Assembly (NCBI GenBank): GCA_029279945.1
Contig: JAJUHK010000012.1
Span: 1-64,000 of the forward strand
Length of the DNA stretch: 64,000 nucleotides
From: Pseudidiomarina indica
GTDB lineage: Bacteria > Pseudomonadota > Gammaproteobacteria > Enterobacterales > Alteromonadaceae
Direction of reading: 5' to 3'
Under the pieces are notes generated by a model, which did not search any database, had not been told where the DNA came from, and saw nothing but the letters and a program-made list of their open reading frames with translations. Shown in pieces: positions 38,751 to 48,434 of the stretch. Positions within the stretch are counted from its first letter, which is position 1, and each line of letters begins with the position of its first letter. The translations under genes and the position numbers were made by a program.

Positions 38751-40029
38751 TCAGCGTTGCAATGTAAGCCTGATCGCGTAGCTCTTGTTGCCAATTTTCG
38801 AGTTCTTCTTGGTATTTCCGAGCAAATAACAGTTGGTAGGCATAGTTTTGTTGGCTACGCTTAGTTGCATCAAGCTGACGGCGGTCGATGACTTCAACGA
38901 TATGCCAGCCAAATTGGGTTTGGAATGGCTCGCTGATTTCATTTAAGGGTAACCGCTCAACTTGGCGGCGGAATTCTTCGGCGTATACTGATGGTTCGGC
39001 CCAGCCAAGTTCACCACCCAATGCTGCTGAACCGGTATCTGCCGAATGTTCTCGAGCAGCTTCAGCAAAACTTATATCGCCGTTTAGTATACTGGCTCGC
39101 AATTCGATCAGTTTTTCTTGCGCTTTACGCTCAGAGAGAATAATCGATGGCGTGATCAGGATGTGACGTGCTTTTACTTCGTTTACTTCGACTTGCTGAA
39201 TACCACGAACATCACTTACTTTGAGGATATGGAAACCTACACCGCTACGCAGTGGACCGATCAAGTCTCCTTTGTTCTTACCACGTACTGCATCAGCAAA
39301 AAGGGTTGGCATGGCGTTAATGTTCATCCAGCCTAAATCACCACCTTCAAGCGCACGCGGACCGGACGAAGCAGTGATAGCTGCTTGGGCAAAATCAGCA
39401 CCATTGCGTAACCGTTCTAGTAATTGCTCAGCACGCTCCCGGGTCGCTTGTACCTCATCGGCATTCGCACCATCACGGAAACCAACCAAGATATGGCCTA
39501 AGCGATACTCAATTTCTTGCTCAGACATCTGATTCATGGCTTCAACGAGGTTATCTATTTCTTGTGGAGATACAAATACGCGACGACGTACCGATGCGCG
39601 CTGGGCTTCCGCAATCGCCATTTCTTTGCGAATCGTCTCACGGTAGGAATCCCAATCAGCCCCCATTTGTTCAAGCATTTCACGCAACTGGTCGAGCGTC
39701 ATGTTCTGTTCTTGCGCAATCATGGTGATACCTTGTTGCAACTGCGGATCTGAGATGGCTATCCCCATCCGTTTCGCGATCTGGTATTGCAGCTCAGCCA
39801 ACACTAATCGATCCATTGCCTGGATCCGAAGTACTTTTTCTGACGGTAGTTGAGTGCCACTGTCCGCCAGATTACGTTTGACTTGTTGCACCAATTGTTC
39901 AACTTCACTTTCCAGTACTATGCCATCGTTGACCACGACAGCCACACGATCGAGTACTTGTTGTGCGCCGCTTAGCCCGCTGTATGCTAACAGTGCGATT
40001 GCGATGATACCTTTAACAAATTTACCCAT
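38743..40029 (-). CDS. surA: Periplasmic chaperone / peptidyl-prolyl isomerase SurA
   Basis: A 428-residue exported protein, the same length as E. coli SurA. It has a signal peptide (about 1-22, ending SGLSGA), an N-terminal chaperone domain ([15 protein letters not shown]) and two parvulin domains (about 172-272 beginning [10 protein letters not shown], and 283-382 beginning [10 protein letters not shown]). It escorts outer-membrane barrels, LptD among them, to the BAM complex, so its coupling to lptD is functional as well as positional. It starts 9 bases after the lptD stop. Confidence 0.97.
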   Translation of the reverse strand: MGKFVKGIIAIALLAYSGLSGAQQVLDRVAVVVNDGIVLESEVEQLVQQVKRNLADSGTQLPSEKVLRIQAMDRLVLAELQYQIAKRMGIAISDPQLQQGITMIAQEQNMTLDQLREMLEQMGADWDSYRETIRKEMAIAEAQRASVRRRVFVSPQEIDNLVEAMNQMSEQEIEYRLGHILVGFRDGANADEVQATRERAEQLLERLRNGADFAQAAITASSGPRALEGGDLGWMNINAMPTLFADAVRGKNKGDLIGPLRSGVGFHILKVSDVRGIQQVEVNEVKARHILITPSIILSERKAQEKLIELRASILNGDISFAEAAREHSADTGSAALGGELGWAEPSVYAEEFRRQVERLPLNEISEPFQTQFGWHIVEVIDRRQLDATKRSQQNYAYQLLFARKYQEELENWQQELRDQAYIATLIE

Positions 40030-40038
40030 GAATACTAC

Positions 40039-42315
40039 CTAGTTGCTTAAGTGGAATGGGTGACGATAGCCAAACAAGCTTTGCTCAATCATATCAAGTA
40101 AGCTGCGGTTATCCCGGCCCAAGCCTTTTATTATAAATTGGATGCTAATCCCATTATCGAATTCTGGTGCTGCCACGTTTGGCACACCCCCATATAGTTC
40201 GAGATTGCGGTTAATTCTACGATAGCCACTAATTCTCATCGCCCAGCAGCAATCGCTATACTGTAGCGCAATGAATGCATCGTTGGTACGACTGTTTTGC
40301 AAATCATAATACCAATTTGTTGCCAATTGCCATTGCGGGCTGAGTTCTACGACACCTAACATGCCAACTTGTTCCACATCATTTTCAAGTAAGTTGGTTG
40401 CGGTACGATGACTCAATTGCACCAAATTGAACTCATCCAAACGATACTCAAAGGTTGTTTGGCTTTTTCTAGTACTCTTGTCTTCTAAGTTGTACTGAAT
40501 CGAGTTGTTAAAGTACATATTATCGGAAATCCTGAAACGCGACTCGAGTGCTAAATCTGAGCGGTTTTCAGACGGGATCTCATCGGTATTAAAGAGTTGT
40601 GTACGGCTATTTTCAAAGTAGTAAATTTGGCCGAAGCTCACCCGTGCCATTTCTCGCGCTTGTTGGTCAAATAGGCTGGTTGATGCCCCAATAGTCACTT
40701 GGTTGGCATCGGCAATACGGTCTAAGCCAGTAAAACGTCGTGCCCGAAACAATCCTTGGTAGTCATCTTGCATTAACGTGGCGTCGTATATCCCAATCCC
40801 GGACTGATTCCGATAAGGAATATACAAATACTGAATTTGTGGTTGTAGCGTGTGAGTATATTGTTCGTTTTGAATTGTCACTTCACGCTCTAGGTTTACT
40901 CGGCCACGCCATCTGAAGGTTGGTAAGCTACGGCTGGGATTCTTCTCGTGTGATAATGCCAGATCGGCATCTTGATTGTAGTAGGTATAAGCATAACTTA
41001 ATTCAGCAAGCCAATCGTAACCAGGCTGCTCTAAGTGGTAGCTAAGCTGCGGCTCGATATGAATACGAGTGGCGGTATCACTACTGAAATCTTGGTTCTG
41101 AAAATGGGACAATTCAGAAAATAAGGTAAAGTTCACATCAAACGGCGCAGTTGCGGAATAGTAACTCTTAATTTGTGGAACCGTACGATAGGGTGACCGA
41201 TAGCTACCGAGTAGTTCAAAATCTTCAACACGCATCGATACCTGCCATTGCTCGGTGTGGTAGTCGAGCTGGGCATGTCGATATAGTTGGGAGTCAGCGC
41301 GACCCGCAAAATCCGACCCAAAATCGTTCAGATAGTCGTCATCACTGATAAAAGTCCCGTTTACATAACCGCGCCATCGGTCGCCCCAATAGTGAGCTTG
41401 TTCAATTCGCCATAAATACCGTGAACTACTGTCCGCAATCGATTTGTCGTCGGCGAGGTAAGCCACATTGTATTGGCCATAACCGCTGTTATGCAGCATC
41501 CGGAATTCAACTTGCAATTGTGCACCACGCTCGGCCATATAACGCGGGGCTACGGTCATGTCCATATTGGGTGCAATATTGATATAGTAGGGGATCTCAA
41601 CCTCAAACCCATTTTTTTGTGACGAGCCAAAGGTGGGGAATAAAAAACCAGTTTTCCGTGCATCAGTGACTGGGAAATTGATATATGGCATATAGAACAC
41701 TGGCACTCCAAATAGCTCAAACTTTGCGTGCCAGGCTTCACCCCACTCTTCATCCTCACTTAACGAGATTTGCTGAGCACTAAGTTGCCAAGCAGGGTTA
41801 TCGGATGGGCAAGTAGTAAAGGTTGAACCTTCTAACAATACTTGTTCAGGAGAGAGTGACAATAAATCCGCTTTGCCATGCGCTCCTGTGGTGACGAGCT
41901 GATATTGAGCGCCACTGAGAAATGCTCGGTTTTCACCCGAGTTGAGGCGGAAGTTCTCAGATGAAACCTGTACATAACCGTTATTGAATAAGGTTGCACC
42001 GCTGGCGTTAATATTGCCTGTTAATTGGTTAATTTGTGCCTGCTCGGTGTGCAGTTGCTGCTCCCCTACTTGCACTTCAACATTGCCAAAATACGATGCT
42101 AACTGCGAGATAGAGTCAATATCTGCTCGATCGGCACGTACCCCAATAGCACCATCGGCAAGGTTTTCAATAGGTTGATATTGGTGTTGAAACAAAGGTG
42201 AAGGCAGCGGGCATACTTCAGGCGTGGGAATACGCGGTGACTGCTCTGCATAGGCAACAGAGCTGCTGAAAATCAGCATGACCGTCCACATCGAGGCCTG
42301 AATTTTTTTTTGCAT
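40039..42315 (-). CDS. lptD: LPS-assembly protein LptD
   Basis: A 758-residue outer-membrane protein. It has a signal peptide (MQKKIQASMWTVMLIFSSSVAYA), an N-terminal OstA/LptA-like jellyroll domain (about 45-160) and a large beta-barrel that ends in the conserved region with CCWAMRISGYRRINR and IQFIIKGLG. Cys pairs for disulfides are present (PEVCPL, FTTCPS, DCCW). With LptE it inserts LPS into the outer leaflet. ATG 42315 is chosen because only this start gives a signal peptide; the frame is open to 42486. Confidence 0.95.
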   Translation of the reverse strand: MQKKIQASMWTVMLIFSSSVAYAEQSPRIPTPEVCPLPSPLFQHQYQPIENLADGAIGVRADRADIDSISQLASYFGNVEVQVGEQQLHTEQAQINQLTGNINASGATLFNNGYVQVSSENFRLNSGENRAFLSGAQYQLVTTGAHGKADLLSLSPEQVLLEGSTFTTCPSDNPAWQLSAQQISLSEDEEWGEAWHAKFELFGVPVFYMPYINFPVTDARKTGFLFPTFGSSQKNGFEVEIPYYINIAPNMDMTVAPRYMAERGAQLQVEFRMLHNSGYGQYNVAYLADDKSIADSSSRYLWRIEQAHYWGDRWRGYVNGTFISDDDYLNDFGSDFAGRADSQLYRHAQLDYHTEQWQVSMRVEDFELLGSYRSPYRTVPQIKSYYSATAPFDVNFTLFSELSHFQNQDFSSDTATRIHIEPQLSYHLEQPGYDWLAELSYAYTYYNQDADLALSHEKNPSRSLPTFRWRGRVNLEREVTIQNEQYTHTLQPQIQYLYIPYRNQSGIGIYDATLMQDDYQGLFRARRFTGLDRIADANQVTIGASTSLFDQQAREMARVSFGQIYYFENSRTQLFNTDEIPSENRSDLALESRFRISDNMYFNNSIQYNLEDKSTRKSQTTFEYRLDEFNLVQLSHRTATNLLENDVEQVGMLGVVELSPQWQLATNWYYDLQNSRTNDAFIALQYSDCCWAMRISGYRRINRNLELYGGVPNVAAPEFDNGISIQFIIKGLGRDNRSLLDMIEQSLFGYRHPFHLSN

Positions 42316-42462
42316 GAACCTAGGTACCTTGGGTTGTCCTTCACAATGTGCAGGGTATGATAAAGCAATTTTTATTTTGCTGCCATTTGGTAAACTCTGG
42401 TTTTTATAGAATTTTGCCGAATTATCGAGAAATAAGGGTAGATTGGGTGCTAAGGGGGCTGG

Positions 42463-43464
42463 GTGACTGACCATCGCGAATTGCAATTACAGGCTTGGTG
42501 TGAAGCGGTAACAGGATACCGGCAGCAGCACTTACAACCGGTATCAGGTGATGCCAGTTTCCGGCGCTATTTCCGCTGTTCTGACGGACATCGTAGTTAT
42601 ATTGCTGTAGACGCACCGCCACCACAGGAGTCACTACAGCCATTTATGGCTGTCGCGGCCGCCTATGCTGAACAGGAACTGCCAGTACCGACAGTGGTTG
42701 CTGCTGATGAAAAGCATGGATTTATGCTGCTTACTGACCTTGGCAATGCGTTGTTACTGGGCGAACTTACTTCGTCGAGTATGGAAAGTTTCTATCGTCA
42801 GGCACTGACCGACTTGATGAAAGTGATGCGGGTGACCGAGACCAGTTTAGGGCCATTACCGACGTTTGACCGAGCGTTACTCGAACGTGAACTCGCCTTG
42901 TTTCATGATTGGTTGGTACATACTCATCTCGGTTTGCAAATGACCCGTCAACAACAAACGATATGGGTTGATTTTTGTGCAGTCATGGTCGCCAATGCTT
43001 TGGCACAGCCGCAAGTAGGAGTGCATAGAGACTTCCATTCGCGGAATATCATGGTACAGCCTGATAATTTAGCATACATCGATTTTCAGGATGCAGTGGT
43101 GGGGCCGATTACTTACGATGCAGTAAGCTTATTACGTGATTGTTATATCGCTTGGCCGGCAGCAGATGTTCATCGATTGAGCCAAGAGTTTTTACATCAA
43201 CTGCAGATACACCAGTTCGTTGCTGACTCGGTTACGGCTGAACAATGGCAACGCTGGTTTGATTTAATGGGTATGCAACGTCACACCAAAGCAGCGGGTA
43301 TTTTTGCAAGATTATATCACCGCGATGGCAAATCCGGCTATCTGCGGGATATTCCCAGAACTGTTGATTATCTCGTTCACGTGAGTGCTCACTATCAAGA
43401 GTTTGCTGATTATCGTAATTGGTTAATCACCGACGTTGTCCCTGCGCTGCAGGAGCAAGCGTAA
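42463..43464 (+). CDS. amgK: N-acetylmuramate/N-acetylglucosamine kinase AmgK
   Basis: A 333-residue aminoglycoside-phosphotransferase-fold kinase. The catalytic loop is HRDFHSRN (188-195), followed by the metal-binding IDFQDA (206-211) and AVSLLRDCY. AmgK phosphorylates the anomeric carbon of free MurNAc, and MurU, the next gene (one-base overlap), makes UDP-MurNAc from it. GTG start with AAGGGGG 5 bases upstream. It lies divergent from lptD, where E. coli has djlA directly. An antibiotic-resistance kinase is unlikely given this context. Confidence 0.92.
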   Translation: MTDHRELQLQAWCEAVTGYRQQHLQPVSGDASFRRYFRCSDGHRSYIAVDAPPPQESLQPFMAVAAAYAEQELPVPTVVAADEKHGFMLLTDLGNALLLGELTSSSMESFYRQALTDLMKVMRVTETSLGPLPTFDRALLERELALFHDWLVHTHLGLQMTRQQQTIWVDFCAVMVANALAQPQVGVHRDFHSRNIMVQPDNLAYIDFQDAVVGPITYDAVSLLRDCYIAWPAADVHRLSQEFLHQLQIHQFVADSVTAEQWQRWFDLMGMQRHTKAAGIFARLYHRDGKSGYLRDIPRTVDYLVHVSAHYQEFADYRNWLITDVVPALQEQA

Positions 43465-44180
43465 TGCAAGCCATGATCCTGGCCGCAGGTCGTGGCGAGC
43501 GAATGCGCCCGCTCACGGACACTTGCCCAAAGCCATTATTGCCAGTGAATGGTAAATCCTTAGTCCACTATCACCTCGAAAAACTGGTTAAGCAAGGTGT
43601 TAAACGGGTGGTGATTAATCATGCGTGGCTAGGTCATTTGATTGAGCAGCAGTTAGGGGATGGTCGACAGTTTGGTCTAGAAATCTGCTATTCACCAGAG
43701 CCGCACGGGGGCTTAGAAACTGCCGGAGGAATTATTCGCGCATTACCGTTGCTTGGTGATGAGCCATTTTGGGTCATTAATGGCGACATCTATACAGAAC
43801 TTGATTTTGCCAAGCTACCACGTACGCTCGCCCCGAATCATCATGCCCATTTATTATTAGTGCCAAACCCATCACATCATCCGCATGGTGATTTTGGCCT
43901 AAAGCATGGGATACTGCAGCCGCGCCAACATGGAATAGAAAGTTTTACCTATGCCGGCATGGGCTTATACAGCCCCCAATTTTTTGCTGACTACCATCCC
44001 GGGAGTGAACAGTTTTTAAAGCTGCGGCCACTGCTTGAACAGGGCGTTGCGGGCCAGCGTATTGCAGCAACAGTGTTCCATGAATACTGGACAGATGTTG
44101 GAACCCCGGCTCGGTTAACAGCCTTAGCCAACACATTGCAAGGTCAATGTACGACGCGTAATACATCGGAGCCATTATGA
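43464..44180 (+). CDS. murU: N-acetylmuramate-1-phosphate uridylyltransferase MurU
   Basis: A 238-residue sugar-phosphate nucleotidyltransferase with the N-terminal signature MILAAGRGERMRPLTDTCPK and the metal-site NGDIYTELDF. It transfers UMP to MurNAc-1-phosphate, making UDP-MurNAc without MurA/MurB, a bypass that confers intrinsic fosfomycin tolerance in Pseudomonas. ATG 43464 overlaps the amgK stop, and the murU stop overlaps the djlA start (ATGA). A general glucose-1-phosphate transferase is the alternative, but the pairing with amgK argues against it. Confidence 0.92.
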   Translation: MQAMILAAGRGERMRPLTDTCPKPLLPVNGKSLVHYHLEKLVKQGVKRVVINHAWLGHLIEQQLGDGRQFGLEICYSPEPHGGLETAGGIIRALPLLGDEPFWVINGDIYTELDFAKLPRTLAPNHHAHLLLVPNPSHHPHGDFGLKHGILQPRQHGIESFTYAGMGLYSPQFFADYHPGSEQFLKLRPLLEQGVAGQRIAATVFHEYWTDVGTPARLTALANTLQGQCTTRNTSEPL

Positions 44181-44974
44181 TTTGGGGAAAAATTATAGGG
44201 GGATTTTTTGGACTTTTACTCGGCCGACTCCCGGGCTTACTCATTGGCTTATTGATTGGGCATTGGTTTGATCGTGCTCTAAAGCAAGCGCTCATGCAGC
44301 CGAATGGAACAACGTCAACCCCGTACGGTTTTACTTATACCTTGTTTGCGGTGCTTGGGCATTTAGCCAAATCCAAAGGCCGGGTTACGGAGCAGGATAT
44401 TGACTATGTCAGCCGCTTAATGACCGCATTGCAACTGGAAGGTGACGCACGAACTGCAGCGCAGGACGCATTTCGTGATGGCAAACAAGCTGATTTCCCA
44501 GTGGCGGAGCAGGTTCGCTCATTGCGATCCCAGTTTGTTTGGCGTCGCGATCTCCTGCAGTTTTTTCTGGAGCAGTTGCTCATCGTGGCGCTACAGGATG
44601 GGCAATTGGATGATGCTGAATACCAAGTTTTACTGAAAGTAACAGAAGCGCTAGGCTTTCGGCGTGAGCAGTTGGATGCGATGGTCGAGATGGTCTCGGC
44701 ACAATTGCGCTTCCAACATCATTCAGCTGGTTCCCAAGGGACACGCCGTGCATCATCAGAAGCGCAATTAGCAAATGCATACGCGGTATTGGGCATCGCA
44801 CCTTCGGCAAGCTTTGCTGAGGTAAAAAAGGCCTATCGGCGGATGATGAATAAGCATCACCCGGATAAGCTTGCAGCGCAGGGGCTACCCCCAGAAATGC
44901 GTGAATCTGCGCGGGTGAAATCTCAGCAAATTCAAGCCGCTTATGAGTTGATCAAAACTCAGCTGGGCAAGTAA
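44177..44974 (+). CDS. djlA: Membrane-anchored J-domain co-chaperone DjlA
   Basis: A 265-residue protein (E. coli 271): a glycine-rich N-terminal membrane segment (about 5-28), a TerB-like central domain (about 50-175) and a C-terminal J domain (about 200-265) with the intact HPD at 228-230. It stimulates DnaK ATPase at the inner membrane. It is coupled to murU by an ATGA overlap and converges with rluA, their last 23 bases overlapping. Confidence 0.95.
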   Translation: MIWGKIIGGFFGLLLGRLPGLLIGLLIGHWFDRALKQALMQPNGTTSTPYGFTYTLFAVLGHLAKSKGRVTEQDIDYVSRLMTALQLEGDARTAAQDAFRDGKQADFPVAEQVRSLRSQFVWRRDLLQFFLEQLLIVALQDGQLDDAEYQVLLKVTEALGFRREQLDAMVEMVSAQLRFQHHSAGSQGTRRASSEAQLANAYAVLGIAPSASFAEVKKAYRRMMNKHHPDKLAAQGLPPEMRESARVKSQQIQAAYELIKTQLGK

Positions 44975-45608
44975 ACGACAGGCGCTGCTGCGTGGTTGGG
45001 TGATCAAAAGCAAGTAGCTCAGCATGCAATAACAAGCGATCGGCTGCAGCAAAAGCCGCGGCATCTGCATAAAATTTATCACCTCGAATGGGCGTGCCGA
45101 GTGCTTGCATATGAACGCGTAATTGATGTGAGCGGCCAGTATAGGGCTCCAAGCGCACGATATCGCCAACCTCATCGCGTCCAATCACGTGATAGAATGT
45201 CAGGGCGTGTCGCCCGTGCAGGAAGTCGACCATTTGCCGCGGCCGATTAGGCCAGTCACAACGCATGGGTAACTCAATGGCACCGTGATTGGCAGGCAGA
45301 TGTCCAGCTACTTTTGCCACATAGTGTTTACTCACTGTACGTTGCTCAAATTGGCGTTGCAGCGCCGCTTGCGCAGTTTTATTACGGGCAAACACCAATA
45401 ACCCTGATGTTGCCATATCCAATCGATGCACGACACGGATACCTGGGCACGCGAAGGCCAATCGCGTCCAGACGGAATCACGGTGTGCAACCGCTTTACC
45501 TGGAACGCTCAGTAACCCGCTCAGTTTATTTACCACCACAATGTCTTCGTCCTCGTACAGAATGGTTAAAAAGGGAGTGATGGGTGGCGTATAATGTAAG
45601 AGTGTCAT
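44952..45608 (-). CDS. rluA: Dual-specificity RNA pseudouridine synthase RluA
   Basis: A 218-residue RluA-family enzyme (E. coli RluA 219) with the catalytic Asp in RVVHRLDMATSGLLVFA, plus LEPYTGRSHQLRVHMQALG. It lacks an S4 domain, as RluA does. It isomerises U746 in 23S rRNA and U32 in some tRNAs. Its start overlaps the rapA stop (ATGA). The djlA-rluA-rapA order is the same as in E. coli. Confidence 0.94.
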   Translation of the reverse strand: MTLLHYTPPITPFLTILYEDEDIVVVNKLSGLLSVPGKAVAHRDSVWTRLAFACPGIRVVHRLDMATSGLLVFARNKTAQAALQRQFEQRTVSKHYVAKVAGHLPANHGAIELPMRCDWPNRPRQMVDFLHGRHALTFYHVIGRDEVGDIVRLEPYTGRSHQLRVHMQALGTPIRGDKFYADAAAFAAADRLLLHAELLAFDHPTTQQRLSFTCPAEF

Positions 45609-48283
45609 TCGGGAATATTAATAATAATTCGGGCCGCATCCAATTGTAACAGAGGCTGTGCAAAGGCTTCTAGCAATAAGCCACGGCGCTGTTTAACAGC
45701 TTCAATTTCACTGGGACGAACATATGGGTTGCGTTGTTGTAATTGACGGAGCCGTGTTAGTTCACGTTCTAATTGTTCTTGCATCATTGTGGTGGCGGAC
45801 GCTATGGCGGTCGCTTGTAACTGTTCAGCAGGGTGCCACGCACGTTGAATCGTTTGTTGGCACTCACTCCGTAATTGTTTCAGGATAAGTTTCGCTTGTT
45901 TTTTCTCGATAAAATGAAGTTGCCGTTCAAGTGTGTCAGCGGCAACTTTATCAGTAAGATTGCGTCCCTGACTATCCATCAAAATGCGGAAATACTGTTG
46001 CGGATAAAACTCTTGTACAGCCAGCTGGCGCGGTGCTAACACCCGGCTACTGAAGGTTAATTCAATAAACCACAGGCCAGCTGCGAGAGCCTTGTTTTGC
46101 AATTTAGCCACTGCAGTACAACCGTATTCATCTTGCGTAAGCAATTCCATAGCCTGTTGAACAAAAGGATGATCCCAAGTGAGGAAGGCCATGTCATCGT
46201 GGAGCAACGCATATTGCCGAGAAAAGGTCACGGCTATCCCCTCGTCGGGCACCCCAGCTAAGGGGACGCGTAGGTATTCGGTGGGACGCAGCCAGCCGTA
46301 ATCGTCATTTATGCGTTCGAAATCCATCCCAAAACGCTCCCAAAACGACAACATAAACTGCTCAAGTTCAGTCGGTTGTTGCAATGCGTCAAGTGCCTCA
46401 TTCAAGGCGTGTAACTGATGCGGACGATAGGCGTTTAATTCTTGTAAGCGATCACGGCCGGCTTCTGCGGTGGCGCGCAGGATGGCTGCTTGCTCTCGCG
46501 TAGCTGTGGTCAATGCAGTGAGTTGCGCAGTGGAAAATTCTGGGGTACCAATGCGCTGGCATAAATGTTGAACCGTGGGCGCAAATTGCTCGTAGAGTAG
46601 TGAGCCAATAGCGTTCGGTTGAGTAAACGCATCCATCGCCTGATACCAAGCAAATAATACCTGTTCAGGTGTGTCTTGCACGACAGGCACATGAATATGG
46701 ATGGTATGTTGCTGCCCGATTCGATCCAGTCGCCCGATCCGCTGTTCAAGTAGATCAGGGTGAAGTGGGAGATCAAACAACACCAAGTGCTGGGCAAATT
46801 GGAAGTTACGCCCTTCGCTGCCAATTTCTGAACACAACAAGATAGGGCAACCATCCTCAGGGCTGGCAAAATATGCGGCAGCTCGATCGCGTTCGAGCAA
46901 CGTAAGGTGCTCGTGAAATACCGCAGCATGAATACCGTGCTGCACACGCAAATGTTCATGTAACGTCAATACCGACTCTGGTGATTGACATATCAGCACA
47001 AATTTTTGCTGCTTATGTTGTTTTAATAACGAAACCAACCAATCGAATCGCTGCCGGAAAGAGTCAGCAGCCGGCAAGTTACTTGTGTGTAACTCGCGCA
47101 CTGGAAATCCACCAATATGGCGGCGGCTATTTCGAAACATGACACGGCCAGTACCATAAGAATCAAGGAGCTCATCTAAGGCTTGGTCATCACCAGCGGC
47201 AGCAAGTGCCTCCGCCTGCGGAGCCAAAGCGAGATACCGTGCTTGTTCTGCGGTAAATGCTGAGAAATCAGCAAAACGGTCGGGATCAAGCAACTGTAAG
47301 CGGGCAAAGTGCGCCTCCAGACCGGCTTGCTCAGGGGTAGCGGTGAGTAATAACACACTTTCTATGTGTAAGGTCAATTGCTGTAACGTGGTAAACCGTG
47401 ATTCGCTAGGTTTGATTTGGTGCGCTTCGTCTACCACTAGGAGATCCCAAGTAACTTCGAGCAATTCAGCAGACCAAAATGCGTGATCGAGTAACGATTG
47501 TGGGATCAGTACCAGTTGTTCACTAGCAAATACCACTTCACCACTACTGGCTGCTTGTTCACAACGTTCTTGATCAAATAAACTGAAACTCAAATTAAAA
47601 CGACGCAGTAATTCGACTAACCATTGGTGAGCCAAGCTATCTGGAACACAAATAAGTACCCGTTCTGCACGCCCAGTCAGTCGCCGGCGGTGGATAATAA
47701 GGCCTGCTTCGATGGTTTTCCCTAAACCGACTTCATCGGCGAGCAGCACGCGTGGATGATGGCGATCTGCCACTTGGGATGCTACATAGAGCTGATGCGG
47801 TAATAACTCTGCCCGTGCACCAATCAACCCTACTGCAAGACTTTGCTGCCAACGTTGTAAATGATGTTGGGCCGACTGGCGCAAGCGGAATAAATCTAAC
47901 CGATCCACTTTACCAGTCAAAATGCGGGTGAGTGGTTGGTTGGTGGCAACCTGTGCAGCAAGGTGCAGTTCTGGCACCCTAACTTCGGCATCAGTTTCAC
48001 TGTGAATGCCGTGATAAACAAAAAGGCCGTTTTGCTCGCTCACCCTAGTAACCCGAAAGCTCCAACCGTCACCATGTTGGCCTTGTTCATCAGGAAATAA
48101 ACGGAAGCGGGCAAGAGGGGCATCATGGTTAGCATAACGGCGGAACTCGCCGGTAACCGGAAACAAAAGGGTAACCATTCGCCCTTGTAGTTCGGTGACT
48201 ATTCCCAATCCTTGCTCCATTTCTGTTTCACTGAGCCAACGTTGGCCGGGAATAAATTGTGGTGATGTTGTTCTTGCTACCAT
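45605..48283 (-). CDS. rapA: RNA polymerase-associated helicase RapA
   Basis: An 892-residue Swi2/Snf2 ATPase. An N-terminal Tudor-like region (FIPGQRWLSETEMEQGLG) is followed by Walker A DEVGLGKTIEAG (183-194), DEAH (about 287) and helicase C-terminal motifs (SEIGSEGRNFQFA, QRIGRLDRIGQ). It recycles RNA polymerase after termination. It is shorter than E. coli RapA (968), but all catalytic motifs are present, so this looks like natural length variation. It heads a two-gene unit with rluA. Confidence 0.94.
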   Translation of the reverse strand: MVARTTSPQFIPGQRWLSETEMEQGLGIVTELQGRMVTLLFPVTGEFRRYANHDAPLARFRLFPDEQGQHGDGWSFRVTRVSEQNGLFVYHGIHSETDAEVRVPELHLAAQVATNQPLTRILTGKVDRLDLFRLRQSAQHHLQRWQQSLAVGLIGARAELLPHQLYVASQVADRHHPRVLLADEVGLGKTIEAGLIIHRRRLTGRAERVLICVPDSLAHQWLVELLRRFNLSFSLFDQERCEQAASSGEVVFASEQLVLIPQSLLDHAFWSAELLEVTWDLLVVDEAHQIKPSESRFTTLQQLTLHIESVLLLTATPEQAGLEAHFARLQLLDPDRFADFSAFTAEQARYLALAPQAEALAAAGDDQALDELLDSYGTGRVMFRNSRRHIGGFPVRELHTSNLPAADSFRQRFDWLVSLLKQHKQQKFVLICQSPESVLTLHEHLRVQHGIHAAVFHEHLTLLERDRAAAYFASPEDGCPILLCSEIGSEGRNFQFAQHLVLFDLPLHPDLLEQRIGRLDRIGQQHTIHIHVPVVQDTPEQVLFAWYQAMDAFTQPNAIGSLLYEQFAPTVQHLCQRIGTPEFSTAQLTALTTATREQAAILRATAEAGRDRLQELNAYRPHQLHALNEALDALQQPTELEQFMLSFWERFGMDFERINDDYGWLRPTEYLRVPLAGVPDEGIAVTFSRQYALLHDDMAFLTWDHPFVQQAMELLTQDEYGCTAVAKLQNKALAAGLWFIELTFSSRVLAPRQLAVQEFYPQQYFRILMDSQGRNLTDKVAADTLERQLHFIEKKQAKLILKQLRSECQQTIQRAWHPAEQLQATAIASATTMMQEQLERELTRLRQLQQRNPYVRPSEIEAVKQRRGLLLEAFAQPLLQLDAARIIINIPE

Positions 48284-48434
48284 GAGAGACCTTTACTGCA
48301 GCGTCTTAAAAGGAGGGCGCACATGGTAACGAAAATAAATTCAATATTCACATCATTTTCATCAAAGTTGGACTAGTCTTGTCTGTATGGACGTTATATA
48401 AGAAATAATACAGCAACGCCATTTGAGGGCCCCC

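Noticed and set aside
42316-42486. Longer N-terminus for lptD
   Set aside because: The extra 57 residues precede the signal peptide and occupy the promoter region shared with amgK; ATG 42315 gives a normal exported protein.
42463-43464. Aminoglycoside phosphotransferase (antibiotic resistance gene)
   Set aside because: The kinase fold is shared, but overlap with murU and the lptD/djlA locus identify AmgK, a wall-sugar kinase.
45605-48283. Truncated or broken rapA
   Set aside because: It is about 75 residues shorter than E. coli RapA, but both helicase lobes and all key motifs are continuous.
48284-48434. Sigma70 promoter for the PIN-PhoH gene (TTGTCT or TTGGAC with TATATAA)
   Set aside because: The boxes are present, but the spacings (10 or about 20 bases) do not fit, so no promoter was called.
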